Part shown: piece by piece, positions 36,322 to 45,402 of the stretch
Layout: each line of letters opens with the position of its first letter
How positions within the stretch are numbered: the stretch's first letter is position 1
Assembly (NCBI RefSeq): GCF_014287635.1
Contig: NZ_JACOPH010000005.1
Coordinates: 1 to 64,000 of the forward strand
Source of the DNA: Roseburia zhanii
GTDB lineage: Bacteria > Bacillota > Clostridia > Lachnospirales > Lachnospiraceae
Direction of reading: 5' to 3'
Length of the DNA: 64,000 nucleotides
Notes under the pieces: generated by a model
The model's input: only the letters and a program-made list of their open reading frames with translations
Told to the model about the DNA's origin: nothing
The model's database searches: none
Position numbers and translations under genes: made by a program

Positions 36322-39030
36322 TTACTCGATATTTTTCAACTGCTCTGCAACTTCTTTGGAAATATCGTCTAACAGGTACTTCCGTCCTGTAGGCGTATCT
36401 GTCATATGCTGTTCTTTCATCTGCTCTTTTACAATGCAGATTTCCTCTGCAAATTCCTGTGCAGATAATAACTGACAGCCTGCCCCTCGGATAATGATCT
36501 GTTCTAATCCATCTGAAGTTGCAACTGTCACATGATATTTCCTGCCATGCTCATGTGCAAATTTTTCAATATAGGCATCTGCTGTTTCTGCCTCTTTTGT
36601 ATAGACTACATGAATATTATGATAATCTAAAATCTCTGTTTTATGCCTTGCCACACGATAAGCGTCAAAAACTGCGATCAGTTCACATTTTTTCATTCCC
36701 TGATAGTCGCATAAGATATCGAGCAGTCTGCCTCGTGCCCCATCCATATTGACTTTTGACAATTCTTCGAGTTCTTTCCATGCATGGATAATATTATAAC
36801 CATCCACTAACAGATAGGCATCTTTCCTGTCTTCTTTTTTTGCCGGACGGTATACCATATCTTCTGCTCTTGCAGATACGATACGTTTGCTTGTCTTATA
36901 CCCTTTCTTTGGGATTGACTTATCACGCTTATTTGCATCAAATGTCTTTGCTAAGATCGCATCTACTTCTTCTACTGCAAGAAATTCCTCTTCGCGATGA
37001 GAAGATACCGGATATCGGATCTGATCTGTCTGTTTCTCTGTACCACTCTTTTTTAAAATACTTTCTACATGCATATATTCAGGTACTTTATCCCATTCCA
37101 CGATAAAACCTGCACCATGTGCACAAAATACTGATCCTGTAGGGTTTAATAAATCTGCCTCCGGATCATATGCTGCTGCCTCTATCACTTCATTTGGATT
37201 ATGACAGACATCATAACCACCATAGCTTAAAAACAGTTTCCCTTCTCCTGCTGTATAAGCAGTTACTTCTTTTACATATTCTGAAAGTACCGCCACCGGT
37301 GCCTTCCCCGTCAAAACAGCCTTTCCTTCCTGTATAAACGGGCCTTCCATTGCAGCGTGCATCAGTTCTAAATCAGTCATTGCCTTTCCGATCGCACTCT
37401 CCGGCACCTCTAGGCGGTACTCATAATACGGTTCTAGTAAAACAGAATGTGCACGCATAAGTCCCTGTCTGACTGCCCGATAGGTTGCCTGTCTGAAATC
37501 TCCGCCTTCGGTATGTTTCTGGTGTGCCCTTCCTGCAGCTAATGTGATTTTAATATCCGTAACTGCCGCACCGGTAAGTACACCTAAATGCTGTTTTTCT
37601 TCTAAATGTGTTAAGATCAGCCTCTGCCAGTTCTTATCTAACACATCTTCACTGCAATTAGTGGTACATACCACTCCGCTTCCCCGTTCTCCCGGTTCTA
37701 ACAGAAGATGCACTTCTGCATAGTGGCGTAATGGTTCAAAATGTCCGACTCCCTCTACGGTATCTGCGATCGTTTCCTTATATAAAATATGTCCGGTATC
37801 AAAAGCCACTTCCACACCAAATCTGTCATAGATCTGTCTTTTTAAAACTTCTGTCTGCACTTCTCCCATCACCTGCAGCAAGATTTCCTGATGTACTTCG
37901 TTCCAGACAAGATGAAGCATCGGATCTTCTTCCTCTAACTGCCGTAATTTTAAAAGCATCTGCACCGCATTACACTCTTCCGGCAGAATCATCCGGTAAG
38001 TTAACACCGGCTCTAAGATCTGCTCTGTTTCTGTCTGCTCACTTCCTAAGCCTTCCCCTGCATAAGTATTACTTAATCCTGTGACGGCACAGATAGTTCC
38101 GGCAGATACCATCGGTACAGTTTCGTATTTTTCTCCTGAATAAATACGGATCTGATTAACTTTTTCTTCCCAGATCTCCCTTTCACCGAGCTGCTCTGTG
38201 TTGGCATTACTAAGCAGATCTTTCACGCTAAGACTTCCTCCGGTCACTTTTAAATAAGTCAGCCTGTTGCCATCTGCATCTCTTGCGATCTTAAATACTC
38301 TTGCGCCAAATTCTTTTCCATATTCTTTTTCTGCCGTAAATGCAGAAAATCCATGCAGGAATTCTTCCACTCCGGTCAGTTTTAATGCCGAGCCAAAATA
38401 GCAGGGAAAGATCTTCCTCTCTTTGATCATGCATTGCATCGTATCTAATGCGATCGTTTCGCTTTCTAGGAACTGTTCTAAAGCCGCCTCATCACACATG
38501 GCTGCTTCTTCATAAAATGCCCTGCTGTCTGTATCTGTAAAAGCTATACAATTATCGGAAAGCTGCTGTTTTAATTCAAAAAGGCAATGTGCCGCATCTG
38601 TTCCCGGCTGATCCATTTTATTGATAAATAAAAATACCGGAATTTGATATTTTTCTAATAAATGCCACAAAGTTCTGGTATGTCCCTGAATGCCATCTGC
38701 ACCACTGATCACTAAGATGGCGTAATCTAAGACCTGCAGTGTCCGTTCCATTTCTGCAGAAAAGTCCACATGTCCGGGCGTATCTAATAATGTAACTGTC
38801 ATTCCATCGAATGTTAAGACTGCCTGCTTGGAAAAAATGGTGATCCCGCGTTCCCTTTCCATCGCATTTGTATCCAGAAAAGCATCCTGCTTATCCACTC
38901 TCCCTAAATTTCTGATCATGCCCCCAGTATACAAAAGTCCCTCGGATAGTGTTGTCTTACCTGCATCTACATGTGCAAGCAGACCTGCACATATCTGCTT
39001 TACATGTTTATCTTCTGCCATATCTTTCAA
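36322..39030 (-). CDS. TetM/EF-G-like ribosomal GTPase fused to a Rae1/YacP-like NYN nuclease domain
   Basis: This 902-residue protein joins a ribosome-binding translational GTPase to a nuclease-type domain. G motifs are intact: AHVDAGKT (19-26), DTPGHVDF (83-90), NKMD (137-140), SALK (214-217). EF-G-type domains II to V follow to about 630. Where TetM, as I recall, has the drug-dislodging loop YSPVST, this protein has RAHQKHTEG (about 501-509), so tetracycline resistance is doubtful. After a basic linker, residues 737-870 form an NYN domain like Bacillus Rae1 (YacP), the A-site mRNA endonuclease: DGYNIIHAW, VFDAYR, KEAETADAYIEK, VATSDGLEQ, with candidate catalytic D743, D789, D818 and D840. 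The TTG start at 39030 has AAAGGAG eight bases before it. Probably a ribosome quality-control factor. Confidence 0.85.
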   Translation of the reverse strand: MKDMAEDKHVKQICAGLLAHVDAGKTTLSEGLLYTGGMIRNLGRVDKQDAFLDTNAMERERGITIFSKQAVLTFDGMTVTLLDTPGHVDFSAEMERTLQVLDYAILVISGADGIQGHTRTLWHLLEKYQIPVFLFINKMDQPGTDAAHCLFELKQQLSDNCIAFTDTDSRAFYEEAAMCDEAALEQFLESETIALDTMQCMIKERKIFPCYFGSALKLTGVEEFLHGFSAFTAEKEYGKEFGARVFKIARDADGNRLTYLKVTGGSLSVKDLLSNANTEQLGEREIWEEKVNQIRIYSGEKYETVPMVSAGTICAVTGLSNTYAGEGLGSEQTETEQILEPVLTYRMILPEECNAVQMLLKLRQLEEEDPMLHLVWNEVHQEILLQVMGEVQTEVLKRQIYDRFGVEVAFDTGHILYKETIADTVEGVGHFEPLRHYAEVHLLLEPGERGSGVVCTTNCSEDVLDKNWQRLILTHLEEKQHLGVLTGAAVTDIKITLAAGRAHQKHTEGGDFRQATYRAVRQGLMRAHSVLLEPYYEYRLEVPESAIGKAMTDLELMHAAMEGPFIQEGKAVLTGKAPVAVLSEYVKEVTAYTAGEGKLFLSYGGYDVCHNPNEVIEAAAYDPEADLLNPTGSVFCAHGAGFIVEWDKVPEYMHVESILKKSGTEKQTDQIRYPVSSHREEEFLAVEEVDAILAKTFDANKRDKSIPKKGYKTSKRIVSARAEDMVYRPAKKEDRKDAYLLVDGYNIIHAWKELEELSKVNMDGARGRLLDILCDYQGMKKCELIAVFDAYRVARHKTEILDYHNIHVVYTKEAETADAYIEKFAHEHGRKYHVTVATSDGLEQIIIRGAGCQLLSAQEFAEEICIVKEQMKEQHMTDTPTGRKYLLDDISKEVAEQLKNIE

Positions 39031-39050
39031 TGCAAATGCTCCTTTCGGGT

Positions 39051-41660
39051 TTACACGTATTTCTCTTCAAACAGTTCCGCCTGCATCGGTCTGTCATAAT
39101 AAAATCCTTGGATCTGCTGAATCCGCATCTTAGAAAGTGCTTCATACTGTTCTTTTGTTTCAACACCTTCTACGCAGACGATCACACCGATCGTTGCTGC
39201 TAATTCGGCTACCATTTTTACAAAAGATTCTGAAAATTCATCTTTTCCTATATCAATGATAAAGCAGCGGTCGATCTTGATGATATCTAATGGCATTTCA
39301 CGGATATGATTTAAGGAAGAATAACCTGTTCCAAAATCATCTAATGCCACACGCACGCCAAGTTGTTTGATCTCTGCTAAGATCTGCTTCATACGTGTCA
39401 TATCATTGACTGCAAGTCCTTCTGTTACTTCCAATACAAGATTGTGCGGTATGATCCTGTTTTCTTCAACTACCTTTTTGATCTTATCTACAATATCATT
39501 CTGCAATAACTGTACGACCGATAAATTGACATTTACCTGATAATCCGGATGTCCCATATCATTCCAGTATTTTAAATGGCGGCAGGCTTCTTCTAAGACA
39601 AAATCTCCGATCGGATGTATCAGTCCTAAATATTCTGCTAACGGGATAAATTCTGTCGGTGAGATCAGCCCCATGCCTTCTGATTTCCAACGGATCAAGG
39701 CTTCTGCACCCTGACATTCTCCGTCCACGCCCACGATCGGCTGAAAGAAAACCGTAAATTCTTTGCAGGCATCTAATGTGGCACTACGCATTTTATTTTC
39801 CAGATCCAGCCGCTTGATCGAGGTCGATTCGATCGTTTCATCATAATATTCGATCCGGTTCTTTCCGGTCTTTTTTGCCTGATACATGGCAATATCCGCT
39901 TTGCGTATCAGTTCATCTACCCTGTCACCATCCATCGGGAAGCAGACCACACCCATACTCATTGTACAATAATAATCTCTGCCTTTTAAAAACCATGGCT
40001 TCATAAAGATACCGCGGATCTCCTCTAAGATATTTTTTAACATATTGTACTGTGAATGTGTGACAATGATGATAAACTCATCCCCGCCCATACGGTAACA
40101 GGTGCTTTCAATCCCCGGTATCCTCTGCAGGTTGTGGGAAACCGCCTGCAAAAGCACATCTCCGTACTGATGTCCAAGTCCATCATTGATATGTTTAAAA
40201 TCATCAAGGTCAATATATAATAAAGCTCCCTGTCCACCGATCTCTTTCGTCTGTTTTATGAAATGCTGCAAGTCATGTTCACAACGCATACGGTTATAAA
40301 GACCTGTCAGGAAATCATTATTCGCCTGACGCTCTACTTTCTGCTGATACAGTTTCTTATCTGTCACTTCGTAAATCGTATAAAGTACAACGGTTCTTCC
40401 ATCTACCCACTGGATCTTCGAACTGCGTACGTCAAACCAGCGACTGCTGTCTGGTACATAATATTCAGTATAAGCACATCCTCCTTTTAAGATACGCATC
40501 AGTTCTTCTTCTTTTTCTTCTGTCGGGAAAAATTCATGGAATGACTGGTTCGCATAGAGAATCTTATTCTCTTTCGGGTCCCATACATAAATCCCACAGC
40601 CCACATTTTCTAAGATGGCATCCAAAGAAGCATAGGAACTTGCTAATGAATTCTGGGCAATCCGCTTTGTCAGGACACTCTGGATGATACGTTTGACATC
40701 ATTTACAAATTTGATCTCATCCATGCTCCAGTTCCGCTTTTCTGACCGCTCACAGAAACTTAAATACATTTCCGTGTGGCCATTTACTTCGATCGGAAGA
40801 TATATGGCTGCCTGTATAGCTTCTTTTGCAAAGAATTGTTTAAATGCTGCTTTTAAAACAGTATCCGAAGATATCATATAAGGCTTTCCTGTAAAATACG
40901 GACAGTCCTCAGCTGCACCGATCTTTTCTTTTTTGATACGTTTGCTTTCTGTATCTTTGGAATTTTCATAAGTACAGATGATCTCAAGAGTATCATCTTC
41001 TTTATTTTTCCGGATAAGTTCCGCATCGGTCAAACTTAAATACCCACAGGTTTCCTTTAAGATTTCTTCCACGGTCACAATAAAACTTTCTTCAGATTCT
41101 AACATACGGACAATATTTGTCATTGTAAGACTCCGTTTTAGTTCTGTCTCCATGATCCGTTCAGAATCCCTGCTCTTGCGGAATTCTTTCATCAGCATCA
41201 GCTCACCTAATTTTGCGGAAAAATACTGTCTTGATATCGTATCTAAAAGCTCTAGGGATTTATAATAATGTTCTTCCGTTGTCGTCATGATACCAGCCGG
41301 AATCTCATCGTCTGCCTGCATCTTTTCCCTTAAGAAACCGATCACGATCCATACTGCTTTCGTCTTGTCACTAAGCCTGATAGCAAGTCCACAGACTTTT
41401 GCATATGGGCAGTCCGTAGTCTGTTCTAATACATTCTCAATCCCATCCCCTAACAGGCTGTGCCAGAAATCTTCATATCCCTTTGTCCCTAGCTGTTCCC
41501 TGATAAATTTCCAGTCTTCTTCTGATCCATATGCCTTTGTCACAGCTTCTTTTGTCTGTCCCATGCATACAGCATATACATGATCTGCGCCGCAGAACGC
41601 ATCCTGCAGCATCTGCATCATTTCTTTATCTAATATCTCCCCATCATAGTTTTCATTCAT
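39051..41660 (-). CDS. Bifunctional diguanylate cyclase/phosphodiesterase (PAS-GGDEF-EAL)
   Basis: This protein of 869 residues makes and breaks the second messenger cyclic di-GMP. A GAF-like sensory region fills the N-terminal half and a PAS-like segment (LDAILENVGCGIYVWDPKEN) lies before the catalytic domains. GGDEF is intact (YRMGGDEF) but no RxxD inhibitory site is seen before it. The EAL domain has GAEALIRW, EVTEGLAV and DDFGTGYSSL, so both activities look possible. There is no transmembrane helix, so it is cytoplasmic. I chose the ATG at 41660 with AGGTGG before it; a TTG at 41720 would extend it. It lies just upstream of the GTPase-NYN fusion. Confidence 0.88.
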   Translation of the reverse strand: MNENYDGEILDKEMMQMLQDAFCGADHVYAVCMGQTKEAVTKAYGSEEDWKFIREQLGTKGYEDFWHSLLGDGIENVLEQTTDCPYAKVCGLAIRLSDKTKAVWIVIGFLREKMQADDEIPAGIMTTTEEHYYKSLELLDTISRQYFSAKLGELMLMKEFRKSRDSERIMETELKRSLTMTNIVRMLESEESFIVTVEEILKETCGYLSLTDAELIRKNKEDDTLEIICTYENSKDTESKRIKKEKIGAAEDCPYFTGKPYMISSDTVLKAAFKQFFAKEAIQAAIYLPIEVNGHTEMYLSFCERSEKRNWSMDEIKFVNDVKRIIQSVLTKRIAQNSLASSYASLDAILENVGCGIYVWDPKENKILYANQSFHEFFPTEEKEEELMRILKGGCAYTEYYVPDSSRWFDVRSSKIQWVDGRTVVLYTIYEVTDKKLYQQKVERQANNDFLTGLYNRMRCEHDLQHFIKQTKEIGGQGALLYIDLDDFKHINDGLGHQYGDVLLQAVSHNLQRIPGIESTCYRMGGDEFIIIVTHSQYNMLKNILEEIRGIFMKPWFLKGRDYYCTMSMGVVCFPMDGDRVDELIRKADIAMYQAKKTGKNRIEYYDETIESTSIKRLDLENKMRSATLDACKEFTVFFQPIVGVDGECQGAEALIRWKSEGMGLISPTEFIPLAEYLGLIHPIGDFVLEEACRHLKYWNDMGHPDYQVNVNLSVVQLLQNDIVDKIKKVVEENRIIPHNLVLEVTEGLAVNDMTRMKQILAEIKQLGVRVALDDFGTGYSSLNHIREMPLDIIKIDRCFIIDIGKDEFSESFVKMVAELAATIGVIVCVEGVETKEQYEALSKMRIQQIQGFYYDRPMQAELFEEKYV

Positions 41661-41723
41661 ATCCATTCCCACCTTTTTTTGCCAATACTGTAACCTTTCA
41701 GTACCCTCATAGTTATCCAATAC

Positions 41724-43214
41724 CTATCTATTTCTAAGTCCGATAATATATAAATAAAACTGCTCTTTTTCGATGATCAGATATTCCTGATATAATTTAT
41801 ATTCCGGATGCAGTCTTAATTGTTTTTTGATAAAACCATTTTCGTTCGAATATAAAACCATCACACCGCCCGGTGCTAATATTTCTTTCGATTTATCAAA
41901 AAATCTCTTATAAAACAGATCCTGTTCTTCCTTTGTCTTTTTTCCCCGTACAGGAAGATTCGTAATGATCTCATCAAACAGATATTTATGTTTAAAATCC
42001 ATATAATCCCTGTGGATGAAATTCACCAGAAGTCCTGCCGCATCCGCATTGATCCTCGCTTTTTCGATTGCTTCTCCGAAAATATCAATCCCATAGATCT
42101 CTCTTGCTTTTACAAGTTCATTCCGCTCGATCAACATGGTTCCGACACCACAGCAGGGATCCAGAATCTGTGCATTGTCTTTTAAATATGGCTTTGCAAG
42201 TTCTACAAGCAATGCTGCCGCTGATGAACGGATAGAAGCGGAAATACTCTCTTTCCGGTAAGCAAACCGCTCCATCGGTATGGTATACATTTTTAAAAAT
42301 ACAAATATTTTCCGGTCTTTATTAAAAAACAGACGGATCTCAAATTCGTATTCATCTTTTGCATTGAGCAGTTTCCTTCCGCTTTCTTCCTCTATAATGG
42401 CTGCTGCCCGCTTGATGTAACGGCTACGTTCTTCTAAGGATAGGCCACCTTTGATATCGATCCTGAAATAATATGGTGCCGGTTCTTTATGGGATACCTG
42501 TAATATCTGATATAATTTCGACTCTGCAACTGCTTTTGCAAAGGCTTCCGGTCCATCTTCATAGTGGATTTCTTTTTTTAAGGCAATCGGAAATAAAAGT
42601 TCCCGGAATGTCCTGATTTTGCAGATTTCCCTTAAATTGTCCACAACCGCTTTTACACCTAAGGAAGTGACTGCTTTTTTATCTGCATGGACTTTCTCTG
42701 CTGTCAGATCTGCATATGCCTGATTGGTTGTAAGCAGGATCGTATATTTCTGATCCCATCCGGTAAATGTATGGATAACTTCTTTTCCTTCTTTCCGCAG
42801 AATACGTTCTAATACGTGCAGTTCCTCTCGGATATGTTTCTTATCCTGTTCTTCGGCTTCTTTTTCACATAAGGCTTCATACCGTTCCCTCAGTTTCTCT
42901 AAATACGGATATGCGTTCGTATCTTCTAGTGCTTTTAGCAATGTTCCTCGTACAAAAAGTGTCTGTTCTTTCTGATATGCTAAAAATAATGCATCTGACA
43001 ATTCTGTCAGTTCTAAATCCCCGATCAATGCTGCTGTATTTTTACGCACTTTCGCATCTTCTGACATAAGAAGTGGTCTTAACACCTCTCCATCTCCTAT
43101 CAGATCTGCCGCTCTGCTGTAATTTTCATCTTCTTTGATAGCTGCACGCAGTCCGCTCAACGCTGCCCGTACATCCTTCTGCTGTCTGATCTGTTCAAAA
43201 AGTCCGTCTATCAT
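41724..43214 (-). CDS. SAM-dependent RNA methyltransferase, TRM11/RlmL-like
   Basis: This 496-residue protein has an N-terminal helical repeat region (about 1-130, HEAT-like), a middle segment similar to THUMP-type RNA-binding parts (GGLSLEERSRYIKRAAAI) and a C-terminal methyltransferase: ILDPCCGVGTMLIER (SAM loop), YGIDIFGEAIEKARINADAAG and NLPVRGKKTKEE at the catalytic motif, where NPPY or NLPY is usual. It probably methylates guanine or adenine in tRNA or rRNA. The NLPV variant resembles Trm-G10/TRM11 members. The exact target is not known. Confidence 0.75.
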   Translation of the reverse strand: MIDGLFEQIRQQKDVRAALSGLRAAIKEDENYSRAADLIGDGEVLRPLLMSEDAKVRKNTAALIGDLELTELSDALFLAYQKEQTLFVRGTLLKALEDTNAYPYLEKLRERYEALCEKEAEEQDKKHIREELHVLERILRKEGKEVIHTFTGWDQKYTILLTTNQAYADLTAEKVHADKKAVTSLGVKAVVDNLREICKIRTFRELLFPIALKKEIHYEDGPEAFAKAVAESKLYQILQVSHKEPAPYYFRIDIKGGLSLEERSRYIKRAAAIIEEESGRKLLNAKDEYEFEIRLFFNKDRKIFVFLKMYTIPMERFAYRKESISASIRSSAAALLVELAKPYLKDNAQILDPCCGVGTMLIERNELVKAREIYGIDIFGEAIEKARINADAAGLLVNFIHRDYMDFKHKYLFDEIITNLPVRGKKTKEEQDLFYKRFFDKSKEILAPGGVMVLYSNENGFIKKQLRLHPEYKLYQEYLIIEKEQFYLYIIGLRNR

Positions 43215-43307
43215 ATTCTTCCTTTCTTTCAGCCATATCTTATGTAATTTATTTTACTTTATTTTGTATGCTTTGACAAGATAAGCCTGCAAACCGTAAG
43301 CACATGA

Positions 43308-44021
43308 TCACGTTCCGTTTTTTTCAATATAAGCACTGATATCTGCTTTCATCTGCTCCCATGCAGATGGATTTTCCACATAATATTTCGGACAGTCCTT
43401 GCCTGTCACATCATAATGCCGGATCACATCATCAATCGTAAGGTCATATCTTCCTATCAGCCATGCCGTAAGATGCAGCAGAGTATCATAAGTTGCATCC
43501 GTAAATCTGCCTGTTTCATCCGGTATGCAGCATTCAATGGCTATCGTATCGGCGTTTCTGTCATTCGATGCATAGGCAATTTCATTGCACGGTATGCACT
43601 GTACGATCTCGCCATCTATGCCGATCACAAAATGACTGCTCGCAGAAGTTTCCCCTGAAAGACTGAGTCCTTCAAAATAATCTCTGTTCTGTTTTGCTGT
43701 TGTCCCCGGATTTGCTGTATAGTGTATCACAATTCCATTGACCTGCTCTAATGCAATCCCCGGTCTTGAATAGGGATTCACTGTCAGAAGATCTACGGTA
43801 TATTCCGGTGGATCAGCAACTTTTTTCTCATCTTCCACATATTCCTGCACAACAGGTTCTGCTGCTTGTCCTGCCCTGACTGTCTTTACGATCCTTTCGA
43901 CTGTAATACCGGCGATCAGCACAAGCACTACGACCAATGCCATCCGTATGTACATTCTCTGTTTGTATCTTTTCCGCTTTAATGCGCGGGCGCCTGCCCT
44001 TCTTTTGTCTGTGTTATTCAT
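43308..44021 (-). CDS. N-acetylmuramoyl-L-alanine amidase (Amidase_2/PGRP type), membrane-anchored
   Basis: This 237-residue cell-wall hydrolase cuts the bond between MurNAc and the stem peptide. A basic N-terminus is followed by one transmembrane helix (about 27-45; MALVVVLVLIAGITV). The zinc amidase domain has VIHYTANPGTT (zinc His), SSHFVIGIDG, IAIECC and RHYDVTGKDCP (second zinc His and the DCP zinc ligand). It is signal-anchored outside the cell. Such amidases function in wall turnover, spore cortex or prophage lysis; no phage genes are nearby. The divergent small ORF at 44202 shares its upstream region. Confidence 0.9.
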   Translation of the reverse strand: MNNTDKRRAGARALKRKRYKQRMYIRMALVVVLVLIAGITVERIVKTVRAGQAAEPVVQEYVEDEKKVADPPEYTVDLLTVNPYSRPGIALEQVNGIVIHYTANPGTTAKQNRDYFEGLSLSGETSASSHFVIGIDGEIVQCIPCNEIAYASNDRNADTIAIECCIPDETGRFTDATYDTLLHLTAWLIGRYDLTIDDVIRHYDVTGKDCPKYYVENPSAWEQMKADISAYIEKNGT

Positions 44022-44109
44022 GGGGTATCCTTTTGTATCATGTATCTCTCATTTGCTTATAACTTATCATATCACAAAACTATTTGAATAGTGAAAAAAC
44101 TACACACAA

Positions 44110-44136
44110 TTTTTCACATTTTTCACATTTTTTACA
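44110..44136. repeat. Three contiguous 9-bp direct repeats (TTTTTCACA)
   Basis: TTTTTCACA occurs at 44110-44118 and 44119-44127, and TTTTTTACA at 44128-44136, head to tail. They lie between the divergent amidase and the small plus-strand ORF, upstream of its -10 box. They could be an operator or a curved-DNA element. Confidence 0.7.
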
Positions 44137-44167
44137 ATCCCATGGTTCTATTTTTTCATTTGCAGCA

Positions 44168-44173
44168 TATAAT
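44168..44173 (+). promoter_or_regulatory. -10 box of the small plus-strand gene
   Basis: A perfect TATAAT lies 28 bases before the ATG at 44202. The expected -35 area (44145-44150, GTTCTA) is poor, suggesting that an activator or the upstream repeats are needed. Confidence 0.55.
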
Positions 44174-44201
44174 AAAAGCACCCCCAGAAAGGAGATGCTT
44201 T

Positions 44202-44348
44202 ATGATGTCAGCAGAAACAATATTACCTGAAAACGAAATCGCAGGTTATGAAATCCTGCTCGAAGCTTACGCATGTTACTGTAAACAGGCTGAACTTGAA
44301 CAAAAAACTCCGATATCTTTTCTCAGTTATATTGCCGCACTCTTTTAA
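44202..44348 (+). CDS. Small 48-residue protein of unknown function
   Basis: This plus-strand frame begins ATGATG at 44202-44207 behind GAAAGGAG (44187-44194), with a perfect TATAAT upstream. It encodes 48 residues: MMSAETILPENEIAGYEILL, then EAYACYCKQAELEQKT and PISFLSYIAALF. It is acidic, has two cysteines (YACYCKQ) and a hydrophobic C-terminal end that may form a short amphipathic helix. It stops five bases short of the stop codon of the convergent NrnA gene. I recognise no family. The good ribosome site, own promoter and its plus orientation amid minus genes argue that it is real. Confidence 0.65.
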   Translation: MMSAETILPENEIAGYEILLEAYACYCKQAELEQKTPISFLSYIAALF

Positions 44349-44353
44349 CGGTA

Positions 44354-45328
44354 TTATAACGTCTTTATTTCTTCCAGAATTCTTTCCTGTGCCACATTTA
44401 TCAATTCTTCGGCACATCCACTCTTATCCGTAAATGGGATAAATCCTCCAGCCATTGCGGCATGACCGCCTCCGTTACCAAATCCCTTTAATGCCCTGCT
44501 GATGATCTTGCCTGCATCATGCACGCCTTCTTCACTTCGGACAGATAATTTGATTCCATTGTGCTGTATCGCATAAACAACAGAAAAATCTACTTCCACT
44601 AATGCTAACATAAAATCCGACACACTTGCGATCAGCGCTTCCGGACAATTCTCGCCTGTACTTGTAAAGCTGACCGTTCCATATACTTTGATATTCTCGA
44701 TCGCTCTTGAATATGCCATCAGATCTTCAAAGTACAATTCACGGTTTTCAAGCATCTGTATCATACCCTGATCACTCATATCATACATCCGGTACAACAT
44801 TTCCATATCTTTCTTACAGGTTCCTCTCGAAAGCCGGTCTGTATCGCTGCGGATTCCATAACTCAATGCCGTTGCAGTCCTTGTATCCATCGGGATGCTG
44901 CTTTCAAAAAAATATTCTGCGATCATCGTCGCACATGCACCATATTCCGGTCTTATATCTGCATATCTGTATTCTGCTTTTTCATAAGTCGGATGATGGT
45001 CAATACAGATGATCTCTGTTCCGGTCATATCAATGATGTTCGAATTGCCCTTTTGCGCATCTACTAAAATGACTTCGTCATCTTCTTCTAAATCTGCCTC
45101 GATCTTTTCTAAGTTCTCTAAATGTATCTCTAATAATTCGATCAGCTTTAAGGTATTATATCTGTCAATCTTGCCTTTGTAGCAGATAGTTGCGTCAATA
45201 TTCTTATGGGCTAACAGCTTCTGAAGCCCGAAAGCACTTGAGATAGCATCCGGATCCGGAAAATTGTGCGTCTGTATGTATACATGGCTGCACTTGATAT
45301 GTGCAATGACTTCATCTATTTTTTTCAT
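44354..45328 (-). CDS. nrnA: DHH/DHHA1 phosphoesterase, NrnA-like (oligoribonuclease/pAp phosphatase)
   Basis: This 324-residue enzyme likely cleaves very short RNA or phosphoadenosine phosphate. The DHH domain has THNFPDPDAISSAFG (metal-binding Asp), ILVDAQK, the namesake ICIDHHPTYE and RSDTDRL. The C-terminal DHHA1 domain ends GFGNGGGHAAMAGGF. The length is normal for NrnA. In cyclic-di-GMP-using bacteria such enzymes remove the linear dinucleotide pGpG, which fits with the GGDEF/EAL protein nearby. An activity on c-di-AMP products (GdpP-like) is less likely because the PAS/GGDEF part is absent. Confidence 0.82.
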   Translation of the reverse strand: MKKIDEVIAHIKCSHVYIQTHNFPDPDAISSAFGLQKLLAHKNIDATICYKGKIDRYNTLKLIELLEIHLENLEKIEADLEEDDEVILVDAQKGNSNIIDMTGTEIICIDHHPTYEKAEYRYADIRPEYGACATMIAEYFFESSIPMDTRTATALSYGIRSDTDRLSRGTCKKDMEMLYRMYDMSDQGMIQMLENRELYFEDLMAYSRAIENIKVYGTVSFTSTGENCPEALIASVSDFMLALVEVDFSVVYAIQHNGIKLSVRSEEGVHDAGKIISRALKGFGNGGGHAAMAGGFIPFTDKSGCAEELINVAQERILEEIKTL

Positions 45329-45402
45329 TCATAAGCTCCTCTGTATCAAACTAAGCATAAGTGTACTACCTTTTTCTGATTTGCGCAACATTGTTCACCA
45401 TT

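Noticed and set aside
36322..39030. Calling the GTPase-NYN gene a tetracycline resistance gene
   Set aside because: The G domain and EF-G-like parts match TetM, but the loop that displaces the drug is not conserved and an extra nuclease domain is fused, so resistance is not supported.
39102..41720. Earlier TTG start at 41720 for the GGDEF/EAL protein
   Set aside because: An ATG at 41660 has a better placed AGGTGG; the N-terminal 20 residues add no recognisable feature, though the earlier start cannot be excluded.
43308..44021. Prophage origin of the amidase
   Set aside because: No holin, portal, terminase or tail genes lie nearby and it has its own membrane anchor, so a cell-wall turnover role is more likely.
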